Assembly (NCBI GenBank): GCA_023014335.1
Contig: JAECYW010000011.1
Coordinates: 868,001 to 932,000, forward strand
Reading direction: 5' to 3'
DNA from: Galerina marginata
Taxonomy: Eukaryota > Basidiomycota > Agaricomycetes > Agaricales > Galerinaceae
Length of the DNA stretch: 64,000 nucleotides
Made by a program: the position numbers and the translations under genes. The notes under the pieces were generated by a model. The model did no database searches and was not told where the DNA came from. It saw only the letters and a program-made list of their open reading frames with translations. Below, piece after piece: positions 36,074-47,153 of this stretch. Each line of letters begins with the position of its first letter. Position 1 is the stretch's first letter.

Positions 36074-37317
36074 TCAGCGGACAGCAACATACAAGCCTTC
36101 TATAGCCACGTTCGCCTGCCAGATTCCTATCTTTCGGACCGCCCGTAAGACTGCGGGCGCTGGTAGGACGAGGACGAATGCTGGGAGCGCAATGCCGACG
36201 ATGCCGATGGAGATGAGCAGCGTGATCGCCGGCTTGATAACGAGGAAGTAGAATAGGGCTTGGTAAGACGTTGGGTCGGTAAACTGGGCAGCCGCAAGTA
36301 AGCATGCATGGAAGGAGTCAACGAGGTCAAGATGACGTACCATGGCGTAAGTGTTCTTGTAGAATGATTTTTCGCGGATGAGGCCGTGCCTTGTGGTGAG
36401 CTGTGTTTGACTCGATTCGAGTTCTTCTGTCGTGGGTTCGCGATAGCGCGTAAATATTGGTCGGGGTGGATAGGGTAGTGCATGGGCTAGCGGAGCGTGG
36501 AAGCGGGCTTGGAGCGCGAGTTCGCCGCGGGAGAAGGCCCGGGCGCCTAGAAGATCAAAGAAACAAAGTAATGCTCCTAGAGGAAGCGCGACTAAGAGTG
36601 TCGTTCCCGTCTACAAAGGGCGAAGAGGAGGAAGAATAACGTAAGTTGCGGGTTGAGAGCGAAGGTAAGCATGATAAATTGACGTACCACTGTGAAGACG
36701 AACAGGTATATCCATGCTACCAGACCATAGGGAAAGTTAATCGCCGCAAGATGAAATAATGACTTGTAGTATGCTCGGACGGTCAATGGACGGAAATATC
36801 GTCTCCATGCGGCGCGAGAGAAGAACCCTGTCCTGCTCCGTTGTGATGAGTGAGCAGCGCCAGTGCCTTCTTCAGGTATCAGAGGATCGTGACGTCCATC
36901 GTACACCACATCTCCGAACCTCGTCTCATCTTCAGTTTGGAAGAGTGAAAGCACGGTGTGTGCAAGCGACGGTGCGGCCGACATCGTGCTCGTATATGAG
37001 TGCGACCGCGGGCGACCTGCCGCTCCGTGGTGGCCATGCCGTGGGCTGGACGTCAAGAAAGGCGTCGTTTCAGTCGGTTCTGCATCTTCGTCGGTATAAG
37101 GCGATATTCGTACATCTTCCGAGTCTTGTGTGTCCCCAGACGACGCCTGCGCGTGGTGCGAGGCGTGTATTCGACCGTGCTGTCCCCGGTGGGTCCGTGC
37201 CGTGCGAGAGCGCCGTTCTCTCGATGGATATGGCGGCGGTGGATCTGCTATTTCAGCGTCGTCGACCTCTGTTAGTGGTGGAGGAGGAGTTGACGGAGGT
37301 TCTGAGGAAATAGCCAT
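36074..37317 (-). CDS. Multi-pass membrane protein with putative sensor-type domain
   Basis: The protein begins MAISSEPPSTPPPPLTEVDD at 37317 with a proline-rich, probably disordered N-terminus (ADPPPPYPSRERR, then His/Ser-rich sequence). The membrane part follows. YYKSLFHLAAINFPYGLVAW, IYLFVFTV is joined by a short intron to TGTTLLVALPLGALLCFFDL. Then come GARAFSRGELALQARFHAPL, the intervening GLIREKSFYKNTYAM, an intron, and FTDPTSYQALFYFLVIKPAI, TLLISIGIVGIALPAFVLVL, PAPAVLRAVRKIGIWQANVA. The stop is at 36074-36076. The FTDPTSYQALFYFL and PAPAVLR pattern resembles the putative sensor domain family seen in fungi and actinobacteria. Its biochemical role is not known. An upstream in-frame Met at 37443 exists, but the sequence between looks like 5' UTR. 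Confidence 0.7.
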
Positions 37318-38389
37318 GGGCGTAAGAAACAAGAGGCGAAGATGTCGGGATGTCCATTTTTGGATTGTTGTTATCGTCCGCGGAACTTTTTGAGTTATCC
37401 CCATGTGGAAGTGTCGATTTGAGTTGCACATGCCTCCGCCCAAAATGGCATATCCATCGTTGACGAGGGCAGATTTGGGGCAGATAGATAGGAATAAAAG
37501 AGTAGAAAATCCAACAACTCAGACAAACTCAGAGGACGAGAAATGGAATACGAAATGAAATAAATATGCATTCGATTGCCAGTGATTCCAAGAATGCTGA
37601 GGGATCATCGATCACGCGGTAGCGCTTACGAATCACTCGGATACTACCAAGATACTACTTCCGAACGGAAAGGCGACCTGAAAGCAACCTGAAAGATTAT
37701 CGAAGCTGCACTATTTGGAGTTCAGTAAAACCAACTCAAGATCACACCAAACGTGGAATTGGCATTTCCAATAGATTACTTAGCTCTCGTGAAGGGAATT
37801 TGGAGAATTTTGGACCCCGGGCCAATGATCAAGCTTCGATCAAGCCTAGTCTCTCCTAGCCAGACTGTGATATATGTGATGTGAGCCCCGTTATCCGTTG
37901 CTGATTTCACGTATTCATGCCTTTGCGCCAACTCTCTTTCCTGTCAACCCTTCTATAAATGGATCACTCTATCTCATGAATTCTGAGAGATACTACACAA
38001 ATGCTGCACGCAGACAGACGCAGTTTTGCACCATCTGCCGGCGGACCAGGCTCTGGCCGTTCTTTCACACACCTCACACCTCCCCAACTTATCTCTCCCT
38101 TATGTTCCCAGGAAGGACCTCCTGGTTATAGAGTAGTTCTCTCCGGATAATCTCAACTTGAATTTGGAGCCTTGACAGCTTCAATGCTTAACGTTCAATA
38201 ATCCTATGAGCCTAGCGCACCCAGGATGAGGGACGAAGCCATCGATTTGGCCGACGGGCGAGGTCGGAACCTTCAGGATCGGTTATATCTCCTGATAAAC
38301 GCCTGAGATTCAATAAAATTCGGTAGCCCTGTTAATTTATGTGAACAAGGGAGCGACAGTGAGCTAGTTAAAACTCACGCAGAACGAGG
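37318..38389. other. Intergenic stretch, no supported gene
   Basis: This lies between the sensor-domain gene and the degenerate 3' end of the DUF6533 gene. ORFs are short and without motif. No repeat was noticed. Confidence 0.5.
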
Positions 38390-40162
38390 AAAGTGAAAGT
38401 ATCCATCTGTTAAAACAAGAAATTACAGCTTCGGGTCACTTGTATCTGAATTATTCAACAGGCTTACGGATAAAGAACTACGGCAGAGTAATTGTTTGGT
38501 AGAGCGTATAGGCTAAGTTGACTGACATACACAACTAAGGTCAATACATTTTTAGCGGGGTTTTGGTCCAGAGATGAAAAGATCGTGCTCACAAAATAAT
38601 AGGAAAAATGCCCAGGTTCCATCCCGAATCAGCAGCTTTGTGATTGGAAATTCCCCCCAGTCGTCCTTTACACCTTGAACGAACTTATGCATTGTGAGAG
38701 CAAAGAGAACAGTCTGAAACAACATTAAAGCTAGCCTATAGATCGATAACATGAAGTAAGAACATTTGGCGCAAAATAATGATTGCCATACCCATAGATA
38801 GCCAAGAAGCGAGGTACAAATGAAACAGCACAAATGTCGTCAAATTGGACACCAGGGATGGTGAGACCCAATCCCACCGCCATGCCAATGACCTCCAAAA
38901 TAAAAAAGAAGACAACGGTTACGCGGACAGGACGTTGCCCGTGGTAAAGGGCGCAAGGGGGCACCGGGATCAAAATGCCGGACCGGTACCCGGTTAGTTA
39001 GTCCAGCCGCCGGAGGCGAAAAAAAAAATTGGACCCCCCTCTAATCTGACCTCAAAACATAGTTTTAACTTTTGGAAGCAGCTAAATAGTGATTAAATCT
39101 TGAAATACAGTCAAGAAGTTGAATAAATATGGTTATATGGACCCAAAAGACAGCCTACTGTCCGGTACTGCCTTAAATTTGAACATGCTCGCCAAAATCC
39201 ACTACTACAATGATATTGTTTTTTTAGTAAACTAAGGTGTGCAATAGGCAATCCATGTTACTCTCAAGGTTCTATTTGCATTCATATACCTTGCAGGCCA
39301 CCGGAGGCAGGTCAATGAGCACAGATATCGGAATTGATGTTCGGAGGTGGCCGAAAATGATGTAATATTACTATATTTAGACATGTTCCTGATTATGTAA
39401 GTTAGTTAGTCCACTGAAAGTCGCCCAAAAAAAAATATCGACCCTAGGTAGAGATTTTTTTTTCCGGTGCCCCCTTGAAAGGGCGTGAACTGAATAGAGA
39501 AATAAGTTCAACAGAGTTTGAAGAGAAAATAATGAGTGATAATATGTACCCCGCAGCATCAAAATCATATCAGTGGAGACAGTGACTGAAGCCGCAATTA
39601 TGCCTTGGTATATTTGCCAGCCGTAGCAGGCACGATGTGAAAAGTGGAAATGGGGCGATAACTCCGATCCCACCAGTAGGAGTGGCCTAGATCAAAATGA
39701 TTAGATTTTTCGGGTTTGCGAAACAGGACAGGGACTTGCAACTGTGCCATCAAAGGAAAATATCGTAAAAAAAAATAAAGACTCTTTATCGATGACCATT
39801 TCCGTCTGTGGATGGTGGTAAGATGCTAGGTTTGAGGTGTATATCGAAACGTACGGCCACATTAACTTAACCTGGTCAGTTCGTGAAAACGAGAAACGAA
39901 TATTACTTAGACTAAGCAGGACAATACCTCGTCATCGAAAGTAATGAGGATATCCCACGTAAGGAAGGCCAATGCAGCTACTAATCAGTGCGAATGGGGG
40001 TCGTTCAATTATCAGGTCAACCGCGATCAAAGGAAATTACCAACCGAAGCTACGGTTGACGGCTAGAGTCCCGGCGGCGGCGTTCACGGACAGGGAATGT
40101 GAATATATAGACCCGAAGTTGCCCGTAAGCGAGCTTGAATTCGATTCAGCCCAAGAAGACAT
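38390..40162 (-). pseudogene. DUF6533 seven-helix membrane protein gene, interrupted by a MITE
   Basis: The gene starts at 40162 (MSSWAESNSSSLTGNFGSIY). The DUF6533 signature AFLTWDILITFDDE occurs at about 39925-39970. Helices follow: QIYQGIIAASVTVSTDMILM, then VTVVFFFILEVIGMAVGLGL, TIPGVQFDDICAV, LALMLFQTVLFALTMHKFVQ and RDGTWAFFLLF. The exon encoding LRVHALYHGQRP is split by a 524-bp insertion at 38954-39477, so the normal message cannot be made unless the element is removed. The 3' exons (about 38390-38540) are hard to join, and one reading meets an in-frame TAG. This family is large and lineage-specific in agaricomycetes, with function unknown. I call it a pseudogene or null allele. Confidence 0.7.
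38954..39477. mobile_element. hAT-like MITE (524 bp) with 8-bp target duplication
   Basis: The ends are perfect 14-bp inverted repeats, CAAGGGGGCACCGG at 38954-38967 and its reverse complement at 39464-39477. Both sides carry the same 8-bp direct repeat AAAGGGCG (38946-38953 and 39478-39485), the target-site duplication size of hAT transposons. A subterminal GTTAGTTAGTCCA appears in direct orientation near both ends. There is no transposase ORF, so the element is non-autonomous. Removing the element and one AAAGGGCG copy restores the DUF6533 reading frame. Confidence 0.9.
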
Positions 40163-40678
40163 GTCAAGAAGGAGCTGAGGAGCGACGAAAACCGAATTCG
40201 CTATGGGACCCTATATAGCACAACAAAGACTCCGAGAGTACCCAGTGTTATGGAGTTAGCTAGGTTATATTCGACCATGAAACCCTGGTTTTGCTGAAGC
40301 TGATGGCCGACTCTGTGAGTTACTAGGACGAGAGTTGGCATCATGTAGAAATGCCCCGTGAGTCTCTGGAGGTCCACTTAGACTGGCCCGGGTGGGGGTC
40401 GGATTTAGGGGTGTTGATGCCGTCAAGCCTCAATTTAAAGAGCGGCAAGAGTCTGTCTTCGAAATTTTACCATAAAGGACGCAGAGATAGGATCAAGTGT
40501 GATATCTGATATTGGCACTCGCCACTGCGCAAGTGTATGTCAAAGAGGTGTAAATAAAAAATTATAACAGAAGCCCCAGATTCTGCTATCATAGAAGCAA
40601 CATACGCACTCCCAGGTGCACTGGTTGTCAGTCAGAATAAGGTTGGACCATCTCCGATGATGACTTGGCTGTGTAATG
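40163..40678. other. Intergenic stretch, no supported gene
   Basis: This is the 5' flank of the DUF6533 gene up to the duplicated segment. No gene or repeat was recognised. Confidence 0.45.
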
Positions 40679-41157
40679 AGAATTGACACTCTTCAACCCC
40701 TCTTCAATGGGCAGAATGGAACTCGGTATTCATGTCCTAACCAGAGGTAATATATATCCGGTAAGCCTTGAAAACGAGTCCATTTCTGAGTATATACAAA
40801 ACGAACAGCTGCACTATTCAAGTTAATTAACACCACACATGTTGACTTGGATTTTCGGTTTTTTATTTATTGAATCAGAAGGAGCGACGGGTTCAGAAGA
40901 TAAGAACAGACTTTCGAAACGGATTCGGGGTGGGCTAGCGGTATTTGTGTTCATCTCTTCTATTTGGATTCCCCGGCAGTGACAGCGACAGCAGCCACGG
41001 GCGCATCGTCCTCCTTGATTTCGATCTTCTCGGATCCACAGGGTACGTGTAGGCGGGCAGTGAGATCAGAGTAATCATATCGTCGATGATGGTGAAGTGC
41101 GAGTACTCGTGCTCGTGCTCGCGCTGGCCTTGATCGCGCGATATGGATGTGACGATC
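40679..41157 (-). pseudogene. Partial duplicate of the 3' end and downstream flank of the 43.8-kb gene
   Basis: This block matches 43530-43998 at high but imperfect identity, including noncoding flank (AATTGACACTCTTCAA, ATTCATGTCCTAACCAGAGG). It also includes the last about 60 codons of the secreted/membrane protein gene. Reading the minus strand gives ISLPAYTYPVD, then a one-base shift, then EKIEIKEDDAPVAAVAVTAG, ESK with TAG at 40962-40960. The frameshift and the missing 5' part make it a pseudogene fragment. The MYND gene lies between the two copies. Confidence 0.85.
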
Positions 41158-41482
41158 GACTAAATAAAGCTTATGGCTTAACGATCGAGGCAGAAAGCCA
41201 CAAATACTGAAATTGGGGTTGTGGCAGGGACAGTCCTGTGGGATATACCAACTACATGAACTTCAGGTTATCTGGCAGATTATTAGGGGGAAAAAATCGG
41301 TGATGGCTCTTATATCGATTCCTGCCCTTTATCCAGTGCTACGTAGCACCCCATAACGGCCATAGCACGGTCGCACTGTAGATTCCTCAATATTTTATCA
41401 TGACGATCAGGCCCATAGCATATGGTTTTGGACAACAGAAAAAGACATCAACAATCCATAAATTCCTTATTCTATCGAGGAC
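41158..41482. other. Short intergenic stretch
   Basis: Nothing is recognised between the pseudogene fragment and the MYND gene 3' end. The MYND gene could extend slightly into it if the GTAAGT at its present stop is a splice donor. Confidence 0.4.
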
Positions 41483-43276
41483 TTACGGTCGACAACCCGG
41501 GCGACTTGCTCGCATCTCGTCAAGTCTTTTAAGCTGGTTGGAAAGATCCTCAACAGTCAACCGATATTCCCTGCTGAGCTGCTCGATCACCTTCTCCCGC
41601 GTAAAGTCCTGCGACTCGCGTATTTCGAAGTCCCACAAAATATACTCGCACATGAGTGCGACACTTAACAAGTGGCCTGTGGTCACTGCCCTTTCACGGT
41701 AAAGGCGGAACATTTTCTTGGCTTCGGGATGGGGGTAGGTCATGAGACCTATGTTCTCGCCATTTTCATACACGCTCCGATGGACGGCGTAGTCGTATGT
41801 TGGGTATTTTGAAAGGGTTTTCATTTGTTCGAGGAGCTATTCAGGCAGATAGGGAAACAGCTGGTGAGCATGTTGCATGGGCATAGAGAAAGACGAGTGG
41901 GTCATATTTACCTCAAGTGGGCGCTTGAAGCCAGGCGCAGGGGGCGGGAAGAGGCTTGCGGGTAAATTAGTTGATTTTGGGATCATCGTCGATAACGTGT
42001 TCGCCGTCTCGAAGTCCAAAGGTTTTCCACAGGTAAATTTGTGCTCTGTCTTCCAATTTGCAGCTTGGCACTCCCTGAATTCAAGTTAGTTGGACGAGAA
42101 TAGAGGAGGAAGTTGGATTTATGTACTTCGAGCAATATAGCACCTCTCGATCAATCTTGCCACATGCAATACACCTCTTGAATACTTCCCTTGTCTTCGC
42201 CATCTTGCCACACTGGTGACATTCGCTGATTTTGTTGGCCTTGCGCTCTTGGTACGCCTTTTTTCTTTCCGCTGCTATCTCATTGTACTTCTCCTTACCA
42301 CATGCTTTGAGCTTGGCCTTGTTATCAAGTCTTTCAGAGGCCAGAGGCTGCTTCTTCTCCTGAGCGCGTGATTTCTTAAGGACTGGGACTACTGGTAGTT
42401 CCATATCGAGAAACGAGCAAATGATGAACTGGAGAGCGTGAGCTATCGATAGAAAGGAGTCAGGAGGACCTCGGAGGACCATGCTAGAAACCCACTGATA
42501 ATCTTAGTACGGAGGACCAGGATGGTCCCCAGTGTAACCCTTTCGACGTCGTCCTTGAAGTCCTGATGGACGCTCTGGAAGTGATCCCATTCTTCGTTGT
42601 GGATGTACCGCCTGTGTAGTGATCCTGATCGAAAGATGCTCTGGAATTTTGAGAAATGACGAACGGTTCGGAGGGCTTTTCTGACAGGTCGTCCGGCGCA
42701 ATGACGTCAACCAAATTAAGGAGTGTTTCTCCTTTGTTGCTCACTGCGCAATTTTGTTGAGACTCCTTCTGGAAAAGCGATTTTAAAAGTCGAAATAGCC
42801 TACAGTAGCCAACACGAAGCTCCTTGGCGCAGGTGAGGCGGGCTTGATTCAAATTCGGCGAGACGGCGCATGCGTTAGCAATCCCTACGAGCACATGCTT
42901 CTCGCGAACAGAAACGGAGGCAGAGAGCCATTTAGTGGTTAGATCCAGGGAAGTTCTACAAGTATATCAGTTGTTGATCAGTGTGAATAGGAGGTTTGCG
43001 GCCATTGTCGACATACAGAAAAGTGGCAGCCTCCAGAGAGACGTCGTATTGCAATTCACACAGAGCCCTTTTCAGCGTTGCGTACTCCTCTAACCTGACC
43101 TGGTGCCACCCGGCACTGAAATTTTTGCGCTCTTCGATGACTTTGCTATCGAAGAACCCCTCGGCGGTGGTGGGAATGGCCCTTTCGCGGAACAGCGCCT
43201 CGAATTGGGCATCCCATGTCTCTGGAGAAGATTTCGCCAGGTAACAGGGTGGATATTCGGTCACAGTCAGCGGCAT
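41483..43276 (-). CDS. MYND-type zinc finger protein
   Basis: The start at 43276 gives MPLTVTEYPPCYLAKSSPET. An intron at about 42954-43010 joins LEAATFL to TSLDLTTKWLSASVSVREKH. The conserved basidiomycete N-terminal region continues with GIANACAVSPNLNQARLTCA. The MYND finger is CHQCGKMAKTREVFKRCIAC, GKIDREVLYCS, then after an intron CQAANWKTEHKFTCGKPL, with the Cys and His zinc ligands visible. The C-terminal part is YPTYDYAVHRSVYENGENIG and MFRLYRERAVTTGHLLSVAL, ending GCRP. MYND fingers usually bind short proline-rich peptides. The stop overlaps a GTAAGT, so one more exon is possible. The stretch around 42480-42620 has two competing frames and needs an intron I could not fix exactly. Confidence 0.75.
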
Positions 43277-43529
43277 GGTGCAACAACGGTGCAAGTTGGA
43301 TGGATGGATGGTTGGTTGGAGAATTTTAACAGCCGTCGGGCGTGGTTGGAGTTTGGGTTTGGAAAGTCTTTGGTTTCGAACTGGGTCAAATGACTAAAAA
43401 TAGATTGATGACGGCTGAGCGCTGACGCTCCTCTAAACCATGCTTTATCAATTTTCCTTTTCTTTGGCGATAACCTACTGAACGACAGCGACACCGTCAG
43501 ACAACCTCTGACGATTTTAGCCTTGTAGG

Positions 43530-43795
43530 AGAATTGACACTCTTCAATGGGCAGTATGGAACTCGGTATTCATGTCCTAACCAGAGGTACATTCAGCTGC
43601 AAGCGGAAACGAAGAGTCCATTTCTGAGTATATACAATATGAACAGCTGCACTATTAATTAAGAAATCACATGTTGACTTGGGGTTTTTTCTTTGTTGAA
43701 TCAGAAAGAGCGACGGGGTTCAGACAGTGGAACAAGATAAGAACAGACATTCGAGATGGATTCGGGTGGGCTAGCGATATTTGCGATCTTCTCTT
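43530..43795. repeat. Second arm of the local duplication (noncoding part)
   Basis: This flank is repeated at 40679-40957. It is 3' of the secreted/membrane protein gene, and shared blocks include AGCTGCACTATT and GTTGACTTGG. The two copies are direct repeats about 2.85 kb apart. Confidence 0.8.
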
Positions 43796-44715
43796 CTATT
43801 TGGATTCCTCGGCAGTGACAGCGACAGCGGCCACAGGCGCTTCGTCTTCCTTGATCTCGATCTTCTCGTCCACAGGGTATTCGTAGGCGGGCAGTGAGAT
43901 AAGAGCAGGCATATCGTCGTATTCTTCGAAGACCGTAACGTGCTCATACTCGTGCTCGTCCTCGCGCTGGCCTTTGATCGCGCGATATGTGACGATAGCG
44001 AGTACCCAGAACATCCTCAGGAGGACGCCGATACCGCAGCCTGAGATAACGTCAGATGAATATCGGCATGAGAAGAGTTAACTGAGAAAATGCATACCAA
44101 GAACAAAAGCGACGGCTCGACCTTCCCAACGACCAAGGTTCATGAGGGAGTAGTGGAGGCGATTGGCGAAAGATCCACCGTGGACATGATGAACACGCAT
44201 GCCTGGGTGGTGTTGATGACGGTAGTGAGGAACAGGATGAGAGGAAGGTATGACCATTGCCCCATTACGAACCGGGGCATTCATGGGGATGTATGGGTGG
44301 GCGTGTATGTGAGGGTGGTTCTCGATGATGGGCAATCCAAAGGTCTTTCTGAAGGCATTGGAGATCTCAATGCCTTTCTGGCGGAAACGACTCATGCGAC
44401 CGCCGCAAGGACGGCGCATGTGCGGCGGCTTGGATGACTCCCACATCTGCTGATACTTGGCAGTGTCCAATTCTGGGTCTGACGACAACATCATTGTCGC
44501 AACTGCAGGAGGAAGAGGAACAGCGTGGCCGAAGCGGGGTCCTTCGAAAGGAAGGGCCCCATTAGGGCGTCCCTCAAGCCCGGTGACGATGATTCGAATG
44601 GGACTGGCAGTGACCTGGGCTGCAAATCGAAAGTCAGTAGCTGATACTTGGGAGATGCAAGCCACTACTCACCTATTCCCGCACCAGCGATCACCGCTAG
44701 GACAGTTAACTTCAT
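43796..44715 (-). CDS. Small signal-peptide membrane protein, unknown function
   Basis: I do not recognise a named family. The start at 44715 gives a signal peptide (MKLTVLAVIAGAGIAQVTAS), with an intron inside it. A lumenal or extracellular region follows (PIRIIVTGLEGRPNGALPFE, KPPHMRRPCGGRMSRFRQKG) with a His/Pro-rich stretch (ENHPHIHAHPYIPM, HYRHQHHPGMRVHHVHGG). One transmembrane helix (GRAVAFVLGCGIGVLLRMFW, VLAIVTYRAI) is followed by an acidic cytoplasmic tail (GQREDEHEYEHVTVFEEYDD) ending VAVTAEESK with TAG at 43798-43796. The His-rich segment could bind metal, but that is only inference. Two introns are used, and a degenerate copy of its 3' end lies at 40.7-41.2 kb. Confidence 0.75.
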
Positions 44716-46150
44716 GATCAATTATAAGGAGATTCGATTCTAGGTGTCTGTTCAGGTTTTTATGTATAAATTGGCTGTGAGGACGGATGACAGGCCTGAC
44801 TCACGGTGAGGATTCGAAGTTGTTAAGGTACGGATGTCGTGGAGGAAGGTAAGCAGCAGTCAGCTCCGCAGCGGCTGTGCTAGGGTGTTTCACACTCCGA
44901 CAAATCATTTCTCCGCGATCGGCGTGTATTCGGCAGAGTTAGCAACAAAAATAATGCTAGAAACCTCTCGAACCTCCTTATTATCTCTCTGTTACACGTG
45001 TAGTGCCAAACGATTTGAACGACCGGGAAGCTCCTTATTTTCTCTTTCAACTGGGACGTTCTTCGACTCCTCTAACTACCGAAGTGAACAAATAATGCTG
45101 TGCCACTGCCTAGCCTTCCACTACTTCGGCGCTCCGACTCATGGGCTGAGAGAGTGTTCTGACTCGTTTAACACAGGAATCCAGAATTTCTGGCACTGCG
45201 TCTAGAACAGTATTAAAGATATAGGCAGTGGGCCCATATTTCTCGTCATCGCTTACCAAACTCGGTAGATGGGTTCGAGTTCTGACAGTCAACATCTGAC
45301 TCGGCTTCATCCTTCATCTGCAACTCGAAGTCGAGTACATACTTGTGGTCTTTGGGTTTTTATCTAGAGATCAATATTTACTCCGTTTGGCAAGGAACCT
45401 ATAACTTACAGTGCACAAAAAATATCGACCACTGCTTGATCTTGGCTTGATCCTATCTCTGCTTCCTCGATGAAGACCTCGGCCCGTCGCGACGGCTAAT
45501 GGTTAACGGGGTTCTGCAGCCCTCGATATATTGCAGGAATGATTTGCCAGAGACCTCTAGCCCCGGCTGGTTTTGTCTATGCGAACATTCCTGCTAAAGG
45601 TCTGGAGCATAGGACCCCGTTTCGGATGGCTGATGCATTTTTATGCCGCTGGCTGGGCCTAAGGATAGCACACAATCTAAGCTATTTTGGAGCTACAAGG
45701 GCGCATCAGTTGATTCTGTATGATCTTAACTCTGAAAGAGCGTCCATCGAGTTGGCCATCAGCAAAACCAGAGTTTCGGCGTCGAAAAAATTATAACATG
45801 GACGCTTTATCGGCATCAGCGAAACCGCGCCAACCTTACCTTGCAATACATAGCCAATGGAAGGTCCACATGGCCCACATAGCGAAGAATTATTTTAGCC
45901 GCCTTCTATCGCAATAGGTTCACAATAGGACCTTCTAAGGAACATCCATTTTTGGCAACCTTGGATTCTCGACACATTCTTGGTTAGGCTTGGAAGGTTC
46001 TCCAAATTTTTTTATGCCTTGTATTTAGATAGATAGCGGCTCTGCGGATAATTTGTTAGTCAGTGGCCGAAAAAATAATAGAGCACTGAGTGACGAGAAA
46101 AATATAGCTACGTACATAGATAACGGCAATATTAACTTATTCATAATATC
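44716..46150. other. Intergenic stretch, no supported gene
   Basis: Unlinked ORFs (for example 44834-45205 and 45539-45796 plus) show no motif. The interval may be a decayed region. Confidence 0.4.
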
Positions 46151-46218
46151 CCACACAGCGGGAGTCGAACATCGACGGGCAAACCGAGCGACGACTTTAA
46201 CCACTACACTACGTTGGC
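46151..46218 (-). ncRNA. tRNA-like sequence (tRNA pseudogene or tRNA-derived SINE head)
   Basis: On the minus strand the sequence begins GCCAACG and continues TAGTGTAGTGGTTAAAG, which matches the A box and D arm of fungal tRNA-His/Glu/Asp type genes. About 30 nt later it has TGTTCGACTCC, a good B box and T arm. The acceptor stem pairs poorly with the 3' end and the anticodon arm cannot be folded well, so it is probably not a working tRNA. A T run occurs about 55 nt downstream. Confidence 0.55.
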
Positions 46219-47153
46219 ATAATTTCAGACCATTTTGTTTGTCTTATGTACGTCATTTTCGTTTCACCACCTTTGTCCAACCCCTCGAGCGTCGCAATGC
46301 CATCGGATACATACATTATACCATACTTCTTGCAGTTGATATTGTCCGTTTTTTTTTGGAGCAAGCTTACATGGTTGTTAAACTTTCCGTGTCTTTGAAT
46401 TGCTGCCGCCAATATTTAATGAGGTTTCGAGATCACTACGAAGATGGCACGTCCAATACACTCCACAGAGAATTCTTGTTGACAAATTTTAAGTTAGTGA
46501 CGACATGCTAAATGGCTAGCTATCTTTTGAATGTGTATGTAAGGTGTACTAATCTTTGTCCTCGCATCCATTGACCAACCAAGATTTTCGTGACTATCCA
46601 AGGTTGCCGGAAACCTGGGCCCGCCATCCCGGGTACATGGAACGTGGACCCAGCTTTGTCGGAGCTTAGATAGGCTACCTTGTATGCCGAGGTTTTGGCG
46701 CTTTCGCTGATGCTCACTGGCAATGAGCCGTCCTCCAAATATTTGTTTCCTTTTTGCTTTAGGGGGTCAATATAGCAACAGGACTATCTCGCTCTCCCTG
46801 GTATGCGAAGCAACAACAATTGCGCTCAGTGTCCAGTATCCCAGTTCTTTGGCTCTCAATGTCCTGTACTCGAGTACAGTTATCCTCCGAATACCCTCAT
46901 TCAAATTTCCGTCACTTTAACATACACAAATCGGGTATGGGTTTTCGTCGTTTAAACGGTATACGAAGTGGATCGGACATTGGCTATATTTTGGTGTATG
47001 GACTGCGCAGTTATCAAACATGACCTATGTCGCCATCAAAATATCTTGCAGGAAACCAGTGATCAGAGAGCAGGGGAGCTTAGATGCCAACCATTACCAA
47101 AGAACAGGAGTTGACCAACCTGAAGAACTACTGGGTCAAAATATAATTTGAAG
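46219..47153. other. Intergenic stretch, no supported gene
   Basis: Short ORFs on both strands lack motifs. This is the 3' flank of the F-box-like gene at 47.2-48.2 kb. Confidence 0.4.
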
